Assembly: GCA_902494515.1 (NCBI GenBank)
Contig: CABUTS010000052.1
Span: 1-20,131 of the forward strand
Source: an uncultured Muribaculaceae bacterium
GTDB lineage: Bacteria; Bacteroidota; Bacteroidia; Bacteroidales; Muribaculaceae
Direction of reading: 5' to 3'
DNA: 20,131 nt
Shown: one piece after another, positions 1-6,166 of the stretch
Layout: every line of letters begins with the position of its first letter
How positions within the stretch are numbered: the stretch's first letter is position 1
Program-made: the position numbers and the translations under genes
The notes under the pieces: generated by a model
The model's input: the letters and a program-made list of their open reading frames with translations, nothing else
Database searches by the model: none
Told to the model about the DNA's origin: nothing

Positions 1-14
1 AAGAGGAGCCGAGA

Positions 15-548
15 TCAGAGGGGGGCGTTGTCGGGGTCGGTGTACCACTTTGAGTAGAAGAGGTAGTTGCGGGCGATTTTCTCGTTGAGCTCGCGGCTCT
101 TGGCCGGTTCCATCATTTTCACGAATTTCGCGGGAGCGCCGGCCCACATTTCGTGGGGGCCGATTTTGGTGCGCGAAAGCACCACAGCGCCGGCGGCTAC
201 CAGGGCGCCTTCGCCGACCTCGGCGTCGTCCATAACTATGGCTCCCATGCCTATGAGCGCCAGGTCATGGATTTTGCAGCCGTGGAGCGTAACGTTGTGA
301 CCGATGGAGACGTCGTTGCCGATCTCGATGGTGGATTTCTGATAGAGGGTGTGCAGGACCGAGCCGTCCTGGATGTTCACGCGGTCGCCGATGCGGATGG
401 AATTGACGTCGCCGCGGAGCACGGTGTTGAACCATACGGAACATTCGTCGCCCATGACGACGTCGCCGACAACCGTAGCGTTCTCGGCCAGAAAACAGTC
501 GCGGCCGATTTCAGGTGTGATGCCGCGAAGGGGAATTATGAGTGCCAT
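15..548 (-). CDS. Gamma carbonic anhydrase family (left-handed beta-helix hexapeptide) protein
   Basis: This 177-residue cytosolic protein has no signal peptide and is of the usual length for the YrdA/CaiE/PaaY group of gamma carbonic anhydrase homologues. Hexapeptide repeats run from about residue 20 to 140. The three metal-ligand histidines are present at H66, H84 and H89, with the H-x4-H spacing of Cam (H117/H122). R45, D47 and Q60 match the Cam residues R59, D61 and Q75. The acidic loop and proton-shuttle glutamate of true Cam are not evident, so CO2 hydration is possible but unproven; an acyltransferase-like or metal-storage role cannot be excluded. A C-terminal helix (about 148-168) is typical of the trimer. 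The gene starts 6 bases after the aminopeptidase P gene and is probably co-transcribed with it. The fold is clear; the activity is inferred. Confidence 0.9.
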   Translation of the reverse strand: MALIIPLRGITPEIGRDCFLAENATVVGDVVMGDECSVWFNTVLRGDVNSIRIGDRVNIQDGSVLHTLYQKSTIEIGNDVSIGHNVTLHGCKIHDLALIGMGAIVMDDAEVGEGALVAAGAVVLSRTKIGPHEMWAGAPAKFVKMMEPAKSRELNEKIARNYLFYSKWYTDPDNAPL

Positions 549-554
549 AAGGGA

Positions 555-2342
555 TTATTTTGTTAACTGACGTGTTTTGTCGGCGAGCCACTCCTTCTGC
601 AGCGGAGTCAGGCGGGGTGCCAGCCGGCGGTAAACCTCCTGATGATAGCCGTTAACCCAGTTGATTTCCTCCCGGGTCATCATGGAAGTGTCGAACAGCG
701 CGAGGTCCCAGGGGAAGAGGGTCATCTGCTCGAAGCGGTAGAATTTGCCATACTCGGTGGTGAAAGCATCGACGGTCAGCACGAGGTTTTCGCAGCGGAC
801 GCCATGAACGCCGGCGACGTAGAGGCCGGGCTCGTTGGAGGTGAGCATGCCGGGACGGAGGACCACGGGATTATGGTTCATGCGGATGCTCTGCGGACCT
901 TCGTGGACGTTGAGGAACTGGCCGACACCGTGGCCGGTGCCGTGGAGGTAATTAAGCCCCTCGCGCCAGAGATACTGATGGGCCAGGACGTCGAGCTGGT
1001 CGCCGCGGGTACCTTCGGGGTATACAGCCATGGCCAGGGCGATGTGACCTTTCATCACTAAGGTGAAATCATGGCGCTCCCGGTCGGTCGGGGTGCCGAC
1101 GCAGATGGTACGGGTGATGTCGGTTGTGCCGTCGAGATACTGCGCACCGCTGTCGATCAGCAGCAGCCCCTCGGGCCTGATGCTGACGGAGCTCTCCGGG
1201 GTGGCGGAATAGTGGACGATTGCACCGTGGGGGCCGTAGCCGGCGATGGTCTCGAAGGAATCGTCGACATAGAGTTCCTGTTGCGAGCGGTACTTCGTCA
1301 GGATGTCGGCGACATCGAGCTCAGTGAGCTGCAAACCGTCGCGCAGACGCCGTTCGATTTCCATGAACGCGCCGACCAGCGCCGCGCCATCCTTCTCCAT
1401 GGCGTTGCGGATGCCGGCGATCTGAGTGTCGTTTTTCACCGTCTTCATCATCGGAATGGGATCAGCGCCGGCCACGCCGCGGCCGCCGAGAGCGTCGACA
1501 AGCCGTTCGGCGGTGTGTGAGGCCTCGTAAAGCACCTTCGTATCCCCGGGCAAAGTCTCGAGGAAGGGAATCACGGCGGTATAGGCAGCCGTACCGACAC
1601 CGGCGGCCATTAGGGCGTCGGCCACGTCGGGGGTGATTTTTTCCTCCTTAATAAATAAGGTGGAACCTTCGGGGGCAAGATACAGGAACGACGTGGCCAC
1701 CGGGTTGCAAGGGACGTCAGACGAACGGATGTTCAGCACCCAGGCCACTTCGGCGAGGTCGCAGATCAGCAGCGCGTCGGCCCCCTGTTCCCCGACAGCG
1801 GTCAGGGTTTCGGCGATTTTCTGCGAGGCTGTGGCCCCGGAATATTTTTCGTCGTGGAGATAAACCTCACAGGCGGGGAGTCCGGGACGCTCGGGCCAGA
1901 TGGAATCGATCGGAGCGAAGTGAGCGTCGAGATGCAGCCCATGTTTTTCAAAAAAACCGCGCATCGAGGCGGCCTCGGTGGCGGGGAACAGCAGGCCGTC
2001 GATACCGACGGTCGACCCCTTGACCATGTGGCCCACGAGGTAAGCCTGAATCGAAGGGGTATCGGGCAACCCCTCCTTCATAAGGATGATGCCGGTCCCC
2101 TCGAGCTGCTCGGCAGCCTGGAGGAAATAGCGGGAGTCGGTCCAGAGGAGCGCCTCGTTGGGAAGCACCACCAGCGTGCCGGCCGAACCGGTGAAACCGC
2201 TCAGCCAGCGGCGCACCTGCCAGTAGTCGGCGATGTACTCGCCGAGATGAGCATCGGTCTGCGGGATAATCGCTGCTGCCACACCGGATTTTTTCATTTC
2301 GGCGCGGTAGTCAGCCAGTTTTTCAGGAACAGTTTTTGACAT
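555..2342 (-). CDS. Aminopeptidase P family protein (Xaa-Pro aminopeptidase, peptidase M24B)
   Basis: This 595-residue, three-domain aminopeptidase P of the long eukaryote-like type removes an N-terminal residue that precedes proline. Two creatinase-like domains cover about 1-150 and 160-300, and the pita-bread catalytic domain about 305-530. All five dinuclear metal ligands are in place: D397, D408, H471, E504 and E518. Their spacing (11, 63, 33, 14) nearly equals that of human XPNPEP1 (11, 63, 34, 14). The HGTGHGVG and SNEPG motifs are intact. A C-terminal region of about 60 residues is typical of the long form. There is no signal peptide, so it should act in the cytosol on peptides. The ATG at 2342 lies in an A/T-rich context with no Shine-Dalgarno sequence. 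A likely promoter lies about 150 bases upstream. The carbonic anhydrase-like gene follows 6 bases downstream. Confidence 0.93.
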   Translation of the reverse strand: MSKTVPEKLADYRAEMKKSGVAAAIIPQTDAHLGEYIADYWQVRRWLSGFTGSAGTLVVLPNEALLWTDSRYFLQAAEQLEGTGIILMKEGLPDTPSIQAYLVGHMVKGSTVGIDGLLFPATEAASMRGFFEKHGLHLDAHFAPIDSIWPERPGLPACEVYLHDEKYSGATASQKIAETLTAVGEQGADALLICDLAEVAWVLNIRSSDVPCNPVATSFLYLAPEGSTLFIKEEKITPDVADALMAAGVGTAAYTAVIPFLETLPGDTKVLYEASHTAERLVDALGGRGVAGADPIPMMKTVKNDTQIAGIRNAMEKDGAALVGAFMEIERRLRDGLQLTELDVADILTKYRSQQELYVDDSFETIAGYGPHGAIVHYSATPESSVSIRPEGLLLIDSGAQYLDGTTDITRTICVGTPTDRERHDFTLVMKGHIALAMAVYPEGTRGDQLDVLAHQYLWREGLNYLHGTGHGVGQFLNVHEGPQSIRMNHNPVVLRPGMLTSNEPGLYVAGVHGVRCENLVLTVDAFTTEYGKFYRFEQMTLFPWDLALFDTSMMTREEINWVNGYHQEVYRRLAPRLTPLQKEWLADKTRQLTK

Positions 2343-2492
2343 ATATAGTAATGTGTAATATCCTTCGGGAAAAAATGTGAAATATTCCTCGGGAATAAAA
2401 TCGCCTCCGGCACCGGAGATTCATGGCCGCGGAGATTGAGGTCCGGAATTTGTCTCCGCCAAGCCCGTAAGCAAGCATCGTCGTTGCGAGTG

Positions 2493-2525
2493 CAAATATA
2501 GCAAAAATTTCGTTTGGTTGCCAAA
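2493..2525 (-). promoter_or_regulatory. Bacteroidota-type promoter for the aminopeptidase P unit
   Basis: Read on the minus strand, TTTG (2525-2522) and TATATTTG (2500-2493) are separated by 21 bases. This matches the primary sigma factor consensus of Bacteroides, TTTG-N19/21-TAnnTTTG. Transcription would begin near 2486, giving an untranslated leader of about 145 bases. The match is exact at both boxes; promoter activity is inferred. Confidence 0.6.
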
Positions 2526-2683
2526 AAATCGCCAACGTCTCCGCAACATATTTCCCCTGTTTCCCCCCGGGATTCGGTTCATCATCCGTTTTACTCAAAA
2601 AATCTTCGTTTCGGGGCCGCGAAAGCCCGCAACGCGAAATCGCTGAAAGTTAACGCGATAGCATCACCACAGCAATCCGCCCG

Positions 2684-2742
2684 AAAAAAAGTTCAAAAAA
2701 AATTGAATTTTTTCGCCGAAATATTTTGTCAATTCAAAAAAA
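2684..2742 (+). promoter_or_regulatory. Phased A/T tracts, possible UP-like or bent DNA element
   Basis: A7 (2684-2690), A8 (2695-2702), T6 (2708-2713), T4 (2724-2727) and A7 (2736-2742) recur at roughly 11-15 base intervals, leading into and through the spacer of the tRNA promoter. The first three also form an imperfect hairpin (TTCAA at 2692-2696 with TTGAA at 2703-2707, flanked by A and T runs). A/T tracts upstream of stable-RNA promoters often raise promoter strength, but a role as a bidirectional terminator is an alternative. Confidence 0.4.
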
Positions 2743-2755
2743 GGTCGTAACTTTG
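2725..2755 (+). promoter_or_regulatory. Bacteroidota-type promoter of the tRNA-tuf operon
   Basis: TTTG (2725-2728) and TAACTTTG (2748-2755) are separated by 19 bases, a full match to TTTG-N19-TAnnTTTG. Transcription should begin near 2760-2763, about 120 bases before the first tRNA. This is the only full-consensus promoter I find on the plus strand in the window, so it may serve the tRNAs and tuf and possibly genes further downstream. Confidence 0.75.
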
Positions 2756-2766
2756 CAATCGCAAAT

Positions 2767-2861
2767 GAGACGGTAACCCCGCTGAAATCTTAAAGGTTAA
2801 ACGCCGAGCGATTAAGATTTGTTTGCTTATCGCAAGTTTTGATTTAAGTTTCTTCCGTCTC
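2767..2861 (+). ncRNA. Structured leader ahead of the first tRNA
   Basis: GAGACGG (2767-2773) pairs with CCGTCTC (2855-2861). Inside this, AAATCTTAA (2785-2793) pairs perfectly with TTAAGATTT (2812-2820) around an 18-base loop. A competing pairing, CTTAAA (2789-2794) with TTTAAG (2843-2848), is possible. The segment lies wholly between the predicted start of transcription and tRNA-Thr. It may be a processing or antitermination leader. It matches no RNA family that I can recognise. Confidence 0.45.
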
Positions 2862-2880
2862 GGCTGAGAACTTTGACAAT

Positions 2881-2954
2881 GCCTCTTTAGCTCAGTTGGC
2901 CAGAGCACGTGATTTGTAATCTCGGGGTCGTTGGTTCGAATCCGACAAGAGGCT
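2881..2954 (+). tRNA. tRNA-Thr (anticodon TGT)
   Basis: The acceptor stem pairs GCCTCTT (2881-2887) with AAGAGGC (2947-2953) and the discriminator is T2954. The anticodon TGT is at 2915-2917 in a 7-base loop with T33. The D and T arms are canonical. The anticodon stem has a T-T mismatch at positions 29-41 (2910 and 2922). CCA is not encoded. It is the first gene of the four-tRNA cluster and corresponds in position to thrU of E. coli. Confidence 0.95.
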
Positions 2955-2990
2955 CAGTTATTTAGCATTTGGAAATGTAATTTCGCTATA

Positions 2991-3072
2991 GGGCGTGTTC
3001 CAGAGTGGCCAAATGGGGCAGACTGTAAATCTGCTGGCTTTGCCTTCGGTGGTTCGAATCCATCCGCGCCCA
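2991..3072 (+). tRNA. tRNA-Tyr (anticodon GTA)
   Basis: This 82-base type II tRNA has a long variable arm that folds as a GGC/GCC hairpin. The anticodon GTA is at 3025-3027, in a loop closed by GCAGA/TCTGC. The acceptor stem pairs GGGCGTG (2991-2997) with CGCGCCC (3065-3071), including one T-G wobble; the discriminator is A3072. CCA is not encoded. It corresponds in position to tyrU of E. coli. Confidence 0.95.
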
Positions 3073-3131
3073 CAATTCACTTCCACATCGCAGCTCTCGA
3101 TTTCGCATCTGCTGCCATCGAAGTTCTAAAT

Positions 3132-3204
3132 GCGGAAGTAGCTCAGTTGATAGAGCATCAGCCTTCCAAGCTGAGGGTCGCGAGTTTGAGCCTCGTCTTC
3201 CGCT
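3132..3204 (+). tRNA. tRNA-Gly (anticodon TCC)
   Basis: The acceptor stem pairs GCGGAAG (3132-3138) with CTTCCGC (3197-3203) and the discriminator is T3204. The anticodon TCC is at 3165-3167, closed by TCAGC/GCTGA. The D loop carries A at position 19 (3150) instead of G, and the T loop carries T at position 56 (3187) instead of C, so the usual G19-C56 tertiary pair is replaced by A19-U56. CCA is not encoded. It corresponds in position to glyT of E. coli. Confidence 0.95.
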
Positions 3205-3223
3205 CTGACAACGGGTCACAGCG

Positions 3224-3244
3224 CCGGTCGCCCTAAAGGACCGG
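3224..3244 (+). other. Inter-tRNA hairpin
   Basis: CCGGTC (3224-3229) and GACCGG (3239-3244) form a perfect 6-bp stem with a 9-base loop in the 51-base spacer between tRNA-Gly and tRNA-Thr(GGT). No T-run follows, so it is more likely a processing or spacing structure than a terminator. Confidence 0.4.
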
Positions 3245-3255
3245 ACACAAAATTT

Positions 3256-3327
<72 letters not shown>

Positions 3328-3680
3328 CCCTTGAATGCCTTTGCCCCGGCGATGTCTGACACTGCCGTGGCATTTTGGCTGAAATCAAGTCCGCATTTCC
3401 CCGACGGACAATCTGCAAGGAATCCTTTCAGGAGCAAACCTCCGGGAGCTTCCAAAAGCTGAAAAGCTCTCAGCCATTCAGCCGCAGAAAATCCACCTCC
3501 GGGTATAAGCAGCCAATCGTTCTCAGTCCGTCAACCGGTTCCGGCCGGCAACAGCCCGAAGGCCTCCCGGCCCGAAAGCAAAGAAGCTAACTGACGGTTG
3601 GCTATTTGCGATAAATTTCAGCCAGCTTTCCGAGGCTTTTCAACCGCTTTTAATCACCAAAAAATAGTTTATAGCAAGTT
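3328..3680 (+). other. tRNA-tuf spacer / tuf leader with predicted hairpins
   Basis: This stretch of 353 bases has no credible gene. GGGAGCTT (3444-3451) and AAGCTCTC (3464-3471) form an 8-bp stem with one G-T pair and a 12-base loop. CCGTCA (3528-3533) can pair with TGACGG (3592-3597), and overlapping CAACCG (3532-3537) with CGGTTG (3595-3600), closing a GC-rich domain. The last 60 bases before tuf are A/T-rich. I find no full-consensus promoter: the best box, TAAATTTC at 3612-3619, lacks a partner 19-21 bases upstream. tuf therefore probably shares the tRNA promoter. Confidence 0.5.
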
Positions 3681-4865
3681 ATGGCTAAAGAGAAATTCGA
3701 AAGAACCAAACCGCATGTTAACATCGGTACCATCGGTCACGTTGACCACGGTAAAACCACTCTGACCGCTGCCATCACAACCGTACTGGCAAAGAAGGGT
3801 CTCTCCGAAGTTAAGTCCTTCGACCAGATCGACAACGCTCCCGAAGAGAAGGAACGCGGTATCACAATCAACACCGCTCACGTTGAGTACGAAACCGCCA
3901 ACCGTCACTACGCTCACGTTGACTGCCCGGGACACGCTGACTACGTTAAGAACATGGTTACCGGTGCTGCTCAGATGGACGGCGCTATCATCGTGGTTGC
4001 TGCCACCGACGGTCCTATGCCCCAGACCCGCGAGCACATCCTTCTCGCCCGTCAGGTGAACGTGCCCCGTCTGGTTGTCTTCCTGAACAAGTGCGACATG
4101 GTCGACGACGAAGAGATGCTCGAACTCGTTGAAATGGAAATGCGCGAACTCCTCGCAGCCTACGACTATGATGGAGACAACACCCCCATCATCCGCGGCT
4201 CCGCTCTGGGCGCCCTCAACGGCGAACCCGAATGGGAAGCTAAGGTTATGGAACTCATGGATGCTGTTGACACCTGGATTCCCCTGCCTCCCCGCGATAT
4301 CGACAAACCCTTCCTGATGCCCGTTGAAGACGTCTTCTCGATCACAGGTCGTGGTACCGTTGCTACCGGCCGTATCGAAACTGGCGTTGTAAAGGTTGGT
4401 GACGAAGTTCAGATCATGGGTCTCGGCGCTGACATGAAGTCCACCGTTACCGGTGTTGAAATGTTCCGCAAGATCCTCGACGAAGGTGAAGCCGGCGATA
4501 ACGTTGGTCTGCTCCTCCGCGGTATCGACAAGAAGGACATCAAACGCGGTATGGTTATCTGCCACCCCGGACTTGTTAAGCCCCACTCGAAGTTCAAGGC
4601 ATCCGTCTACATCCTGAAGAAGGAAGAAGGCGGCCGTCACACCCCCTTCCACAACCACTACCGTCCCCAGTTCTACATCCGTACCCTCGATGTAACCGGT
4701 GAGATCACTCTCCCCGAAGGCGTTGAAATGGTAATGCCTGGTGACCACGTAGAAATCACCGTTGACCTGATCACCCCCGTTGCCTGCGACAAGGGTCTCC
4801 GCTTCGCTATCCGCGAAGGTGGCCGCACCGTTGGTTCCGGTCAGATCACCGACATCCTCGACTAA
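3681..4865 (+). CDS. tuf: Translation elongation factor Tu
   Basis: EF-Tu is the GTPase that delivers aminoacyl-tRNA to the ribosomal A site. The 394-residue protein has full family length. The G domain motifs are GHVDHGKT (19-26), the switch I region with the GITINTAH motif (60-67), DCPGH (81-85, with catalytic H85), NKCD (136-139) and SAL (174-176). Beta-barrel domains 2 and 3 follow from about residue 205 and 300. The ATG at 3681 is preceded by an A/T-rich stretch without a Shine-Dalgarno sequence. It lies directly after the Thr-Tyr-Gly-Thr tRNA cluster, as tufB does in E. coli, and is followed by tRNA-Trp and secE. No other tuf copy is in the window. Confidence 0.99.
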   Translation: MAKEKFERTKPHVNIGTIGHVDHGKTTLTAAITTVLAKKGLSEVKSFDQIDNAPEEKERGITINTAHVEYETANRHYAHVDCPGHADYVKNMVTGAAQMDGAIIVVAATDGPMPQTREHILLARQVNVPRLVVFLNKCDMVDDEEMLELVEMEMRELLAAYDYDGDNTPIIRGSALGALNGEPEWEAKVMELMDAVDTWIPLPPRDIDKPFLMPVEDVFSITGRGTVATGRIETGVVKVGDEVQIMGLGADMKSTVTGVEMFRKILDEGEAGDNVGLLLRGIDKKDIKRGMVICHPGLVKPHSKFKASVYILKKEEGGRHTPFHNHYRPQFYIRTLDVTGEITLPEGVEMVMPGDHVEITVDLITPVACDKGLRFAIREGGRTVGSGQITDILD

Positions 4866-4879
4866 TTCGATTCGGATCG

Positions 4880-4895
4880 CTGAGCCCCGGCTCAG
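4880..4895 (+). other. Short palindromic hairpin after tuf
   Basis: CTGAGCC (4880-4886) and GGCTCAG (4889-4895) are perfect inverted repeats with a 2-base gap, so a real loop would open one more pair. It lies 15 bases after the tuf stop and lacks a T-run. It may mark an RNA end or a processing site; it is not a classical terminator. Confidence 0.35.
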
Positions 4896-4921
4896 TTGAA
4901 GAAATCTGAAGTCAAAGATAC

Positions 4922-4970
4922 GAAAGCGCCGCCCGCTGCGGCTCTGAAGCTCACGACGAGCAGCGCTTTC
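4922..4970 (+). other. Stem-loop domain immediately before tRNA-Trp
   Basis: GAAAGCGC (4922-4929) pairs perfectly with GCGCTTTC (4963-4970), 6 bases before the tRNA. The enclosed segment holds a small hairpin GCTC/GAGC (4949-4952 and 4958-4961) and a competing GCCGC/GCGGC (4928-4932 and 4938-4942). A likely use is separation of tRNA-Trp from the tuf mRNA by cleavage; this is inferred. Confidence 0.4.
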
Positions 4971-4976
4971 ATCCAT

Positions 4977-5049
4977 ACGGGTTTAGCTCAGTTGGTAGAG
5001 CACTGGTCTCCAAAACCAGGTGTCGGGAGTTCGAGTCTCTCAACCCGTG
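4977..5049 (+). tRNA. tRNA-Trp (anticodon CCA)
   Basis: The acceptor stem pairs ACGGGTT (4977-4983) with AACCCGT (5042-5048) and the discriminator is G5049. The anticodon CCA is at 5010-5012, closed by CTGGT/ACCAG. The D and T arms are canonical. The 3' CCA is not encoded. It lies between tuf and secE, with only 14 bases to the secE start, so secE translation and tRNA 3' processing must be separated on one transcript. Confidence 0.96.
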
Positions 5050-5063
5050 CAAAAAAAATCCAA

Positions 5064-5258
5064 ATGAAAAAATTAAAATTACTTACAAGCATGGAGGAGT
5101 CTTACGACGAGCTTCGTTATAAGACTTCTTGGCCTACTAAGACACAGTTGATCAAGAGTGCCTGTATCGTGATGCTTGCTTCCGTTATTATCGCCCTGAT
5201 AATTTTAGTCATGGACCAGGTAATCAAGCTCATCATGGACCTCATCTACGGTATCTAA
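5064..5258 (+). CDS. secE: Preprotein translocase subunit SecE
   Basis: SecE clamps SecY in the SecYEG protein-export channel of the inner membrane. The 64-residue product is the short, single-span type: an amphipathic N-terminal helix with the conserved SWPT motif (22-25), then one transmembrane helix (about 33-50) and a short tail. The ATG at 5064 is chosen because a frame opening further upstream would read through tRNA-Trp; a second ATG at 5091 would remove part of the N-terminal segment. The start context is A-rich. secE is 14 bases after tRNA-Trp and 20 bases before nusG, the conserved bacterial pairing. Confidence 0.93.
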   Translation: MKKLKLLTSMEESYDELRYKTSWPTKTQLIKSACIVMLASVIIALIILVMDQVIKLIMDLIYGI

Positions 5259-5278
5259 CAAACTTTCCAGTAGCGACA

Positions 5279-5863
5279 ATGTCTGAAACTAAATCCATAA
5301 AGAGCATAAAGAGGGAAGCACCCCGCCGTGCATGGTATGTGCTTCGCGCTATCTCCGGTAAGGAAGCCAAGGTTAAGGAGATTCTCGATGGTGCCATCAA
5401 GAACTCCGATCTGGGCAACCACGTGTTTCAGGTGCTGATACCTACCGAAAAGGTTCTCACGGTTAAAAACGGGAAAAAGGCTGTGAAAGAACGCAACCTC
5501 TATTCCGGATACGTGTTTGTTGAATGTGAACTCGTAGGGGAAGTGGCTCATGAGCTCGCCAACACCACCAACGTAATCGACTTCCTCAAAGGCCGCGGCA
5601 AGGACGCCAAGCCCGAACCGCTCCGCGAGGCAGAGGTGATGCGCATGCTCGGAACCGCCGATGAAATCAACGAGAATCTCGACGAAAGTGTCAACGACTA
5701 TATGGTCGGCGAGACCGTGAAAGTCAACTCCGGCGCTTTCGCAGGATTCAACGGAAAAGTCACCGAAGTATTCCCCGACAAAAAGAAGCTCAAGGTCAGC
5801 GTCCGGATTTTCGGCCGTGAGACCCCCCTGGAGCTTGAAAACTCTCAGGTAGAGAGAGAGTAA
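5279..5863 (+). CDS. nusG: Transcription termination/antitermination factor NusG
   Basis: NusG binds the RNA polymerase clamp helices and links elongation to Rho and to the ribosome. The 194-residue protein has the NGN domain (about 17-115, beginning with WYVLRAISGKEAKV) and a C-terminal KOW domain (about 141-194, with the VNSGAFAGFNGKV motif). A linker of about 25 acidic residues joins them. The first 16 residues form a basic, probably flexible extension. It follows secE by 20 bases. Co-encoding with its partners RpoB and RpoC downstream fits its function. Confidence 0.97.
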   Translation: MSETKSIKSIKREAPRRAWYVLRAISGKEAKVKEILDGAIKNSDLGNHVFQVLIPTEKVLTVKNGKKAVKERNLYSGYVFVECELVGEVAHELANTTNVIDFLKGRGKDAKPEPLREAEVMRMLGTADEINENLDESVNDYMVGETVKVNSGAFAGFNGKVTEVFPDKKKLKVSVRIFGRETPLELENSQVERE

Positions 5864-5868
5864 ATCTT

Positions 5869-5888
5869 TCCCCGCCTGGGATTTTTTT
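5869..5888 (+). terminator. Weak terminator-like element after nusG
   Basis: TCCC (5869-5872) and GGGA (5878-5881) form a 4-bp stem with a 5-base loop, followed directly by T7 (5882-5888). The stem is short for a Rho-independent terminator, so at most partial termination is expected. Confidence 0.3.
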
Positions 5889-5984
5889 CGCGCAGCGCAC
5901 CCGACCGGGCAGCCTCCGGAGATTCTCCTCTCCGCCGCAGTTGCCAAGCCGGGATTTGCTGAGAAAAAGAGTTTACAACGCCGC

Positions 5985-6023
5985 CAGACGAAGTTGCCGC
6001 CGTTTAAAGCCGGCGGCTGTCTG
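5985..6023 (+). promoter_or_regulatory. Stem-loop in the rplK leader, candidate L1 binding site
   Basis: CAGAC (5985-5989) pairs with GTCTG (6019-6023); after an asymmetric internal loop (6 bases on the left, 1 on the right), GCCGCCG (5996-6002) pairs with CGGCGGC (6011-6017) around an 8-base loop. L1 sites in mRNA and 23S rRNA also consist of two helices flanking an asymmetric loop, which suggests this role. The assignment is by position and shape only. Confidence 0.4.
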
Positions 6024-6069
6024 AAAGGAAAATGTAAGTATCGCGCCTTGCCGGAGGGCTAAAGGAATT

Positions 6070-6094
6070 GATTCCCGCCGCGAAGCTGGGAATC
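6070..6094 (+). promoter_or_regulatory. Second stem-loop in the rplK leader
   Basis: GATTCCC (6070-6076) and GGGAATC (6088-6094) form a perfect 7-bp stem around an 11-base loop, 72 bases before the rplK start. No T-run follows. Confidence 0.4.
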
Positions 6095-6166
6095 GTGTTA
6101 CGAATTCCCGATAAGCCCGTTAACGGATAGACGTATTTCGTATAACAACTTAAGCTTTAAACAAAA

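Larger units (their letters stand above)
2343..2880. other. Divergent intergenic regulatory region
   Basis: This is a 538-base non-coding stretch between the minus-strand aminopeptidase gene and the plus-strand tRNA cluster. It holds a promoter-like site on each strand (2493-2525 minus; 2725-2755 plus), a run of phased A/T tracts (2684-2742) and a leader with nested inverted repeats (2767-2861). In the aminopeptidase leader there is an imperfect direct repeat of about 20 bases (around 2357-2376 and 2381-2402) and a short palindrome at 2405-2418. Short open frames crossing this region span the promoter elements and have no recognisable protein content, so I read none of them as genes. Confidence 0.75.
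5864..6166 (+). other. nusG-rplK spacer / rplK leader with hairpins
   Basis: This 303-base non-coding stretch starts with a weak terminator-like element (5869-5888), then a strong two-part stem-loop (5985-6023) and a second stem-loop (6070-6094), and ends in an A/T-rich run before rplK. No full Bacteroidota promoter is visible. Its position suits autoregulation by L1 of the rplK-rplA unit, as known from E. coli, but I cannot confirm an L1 site from the sequence. Confidence 0.5.

Noticed and set aside
2514..2750. A 78-residue plus-strand open frame
   Set aside because: It spans the tRNA-operon promoter boxes and A-tracts and has a lysine/serine-rich, featureless sequence.
3612..3619. TAAATTTC as a -7 box for tuf
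   Set aside because: Seven of eight bases fit, but no TTTG or TTG lies 19-21 bases upstream.
3669..4976. A 435-residue open frame antisense to tuf
   Set aside because: Complement of EF-Tu; no independent evidence.
4896..5063. An upstream extension of secE to 4896
   Set aside because: It would translate through the whole of tRNA-Trp; the SecE family length supports the start at 5064.
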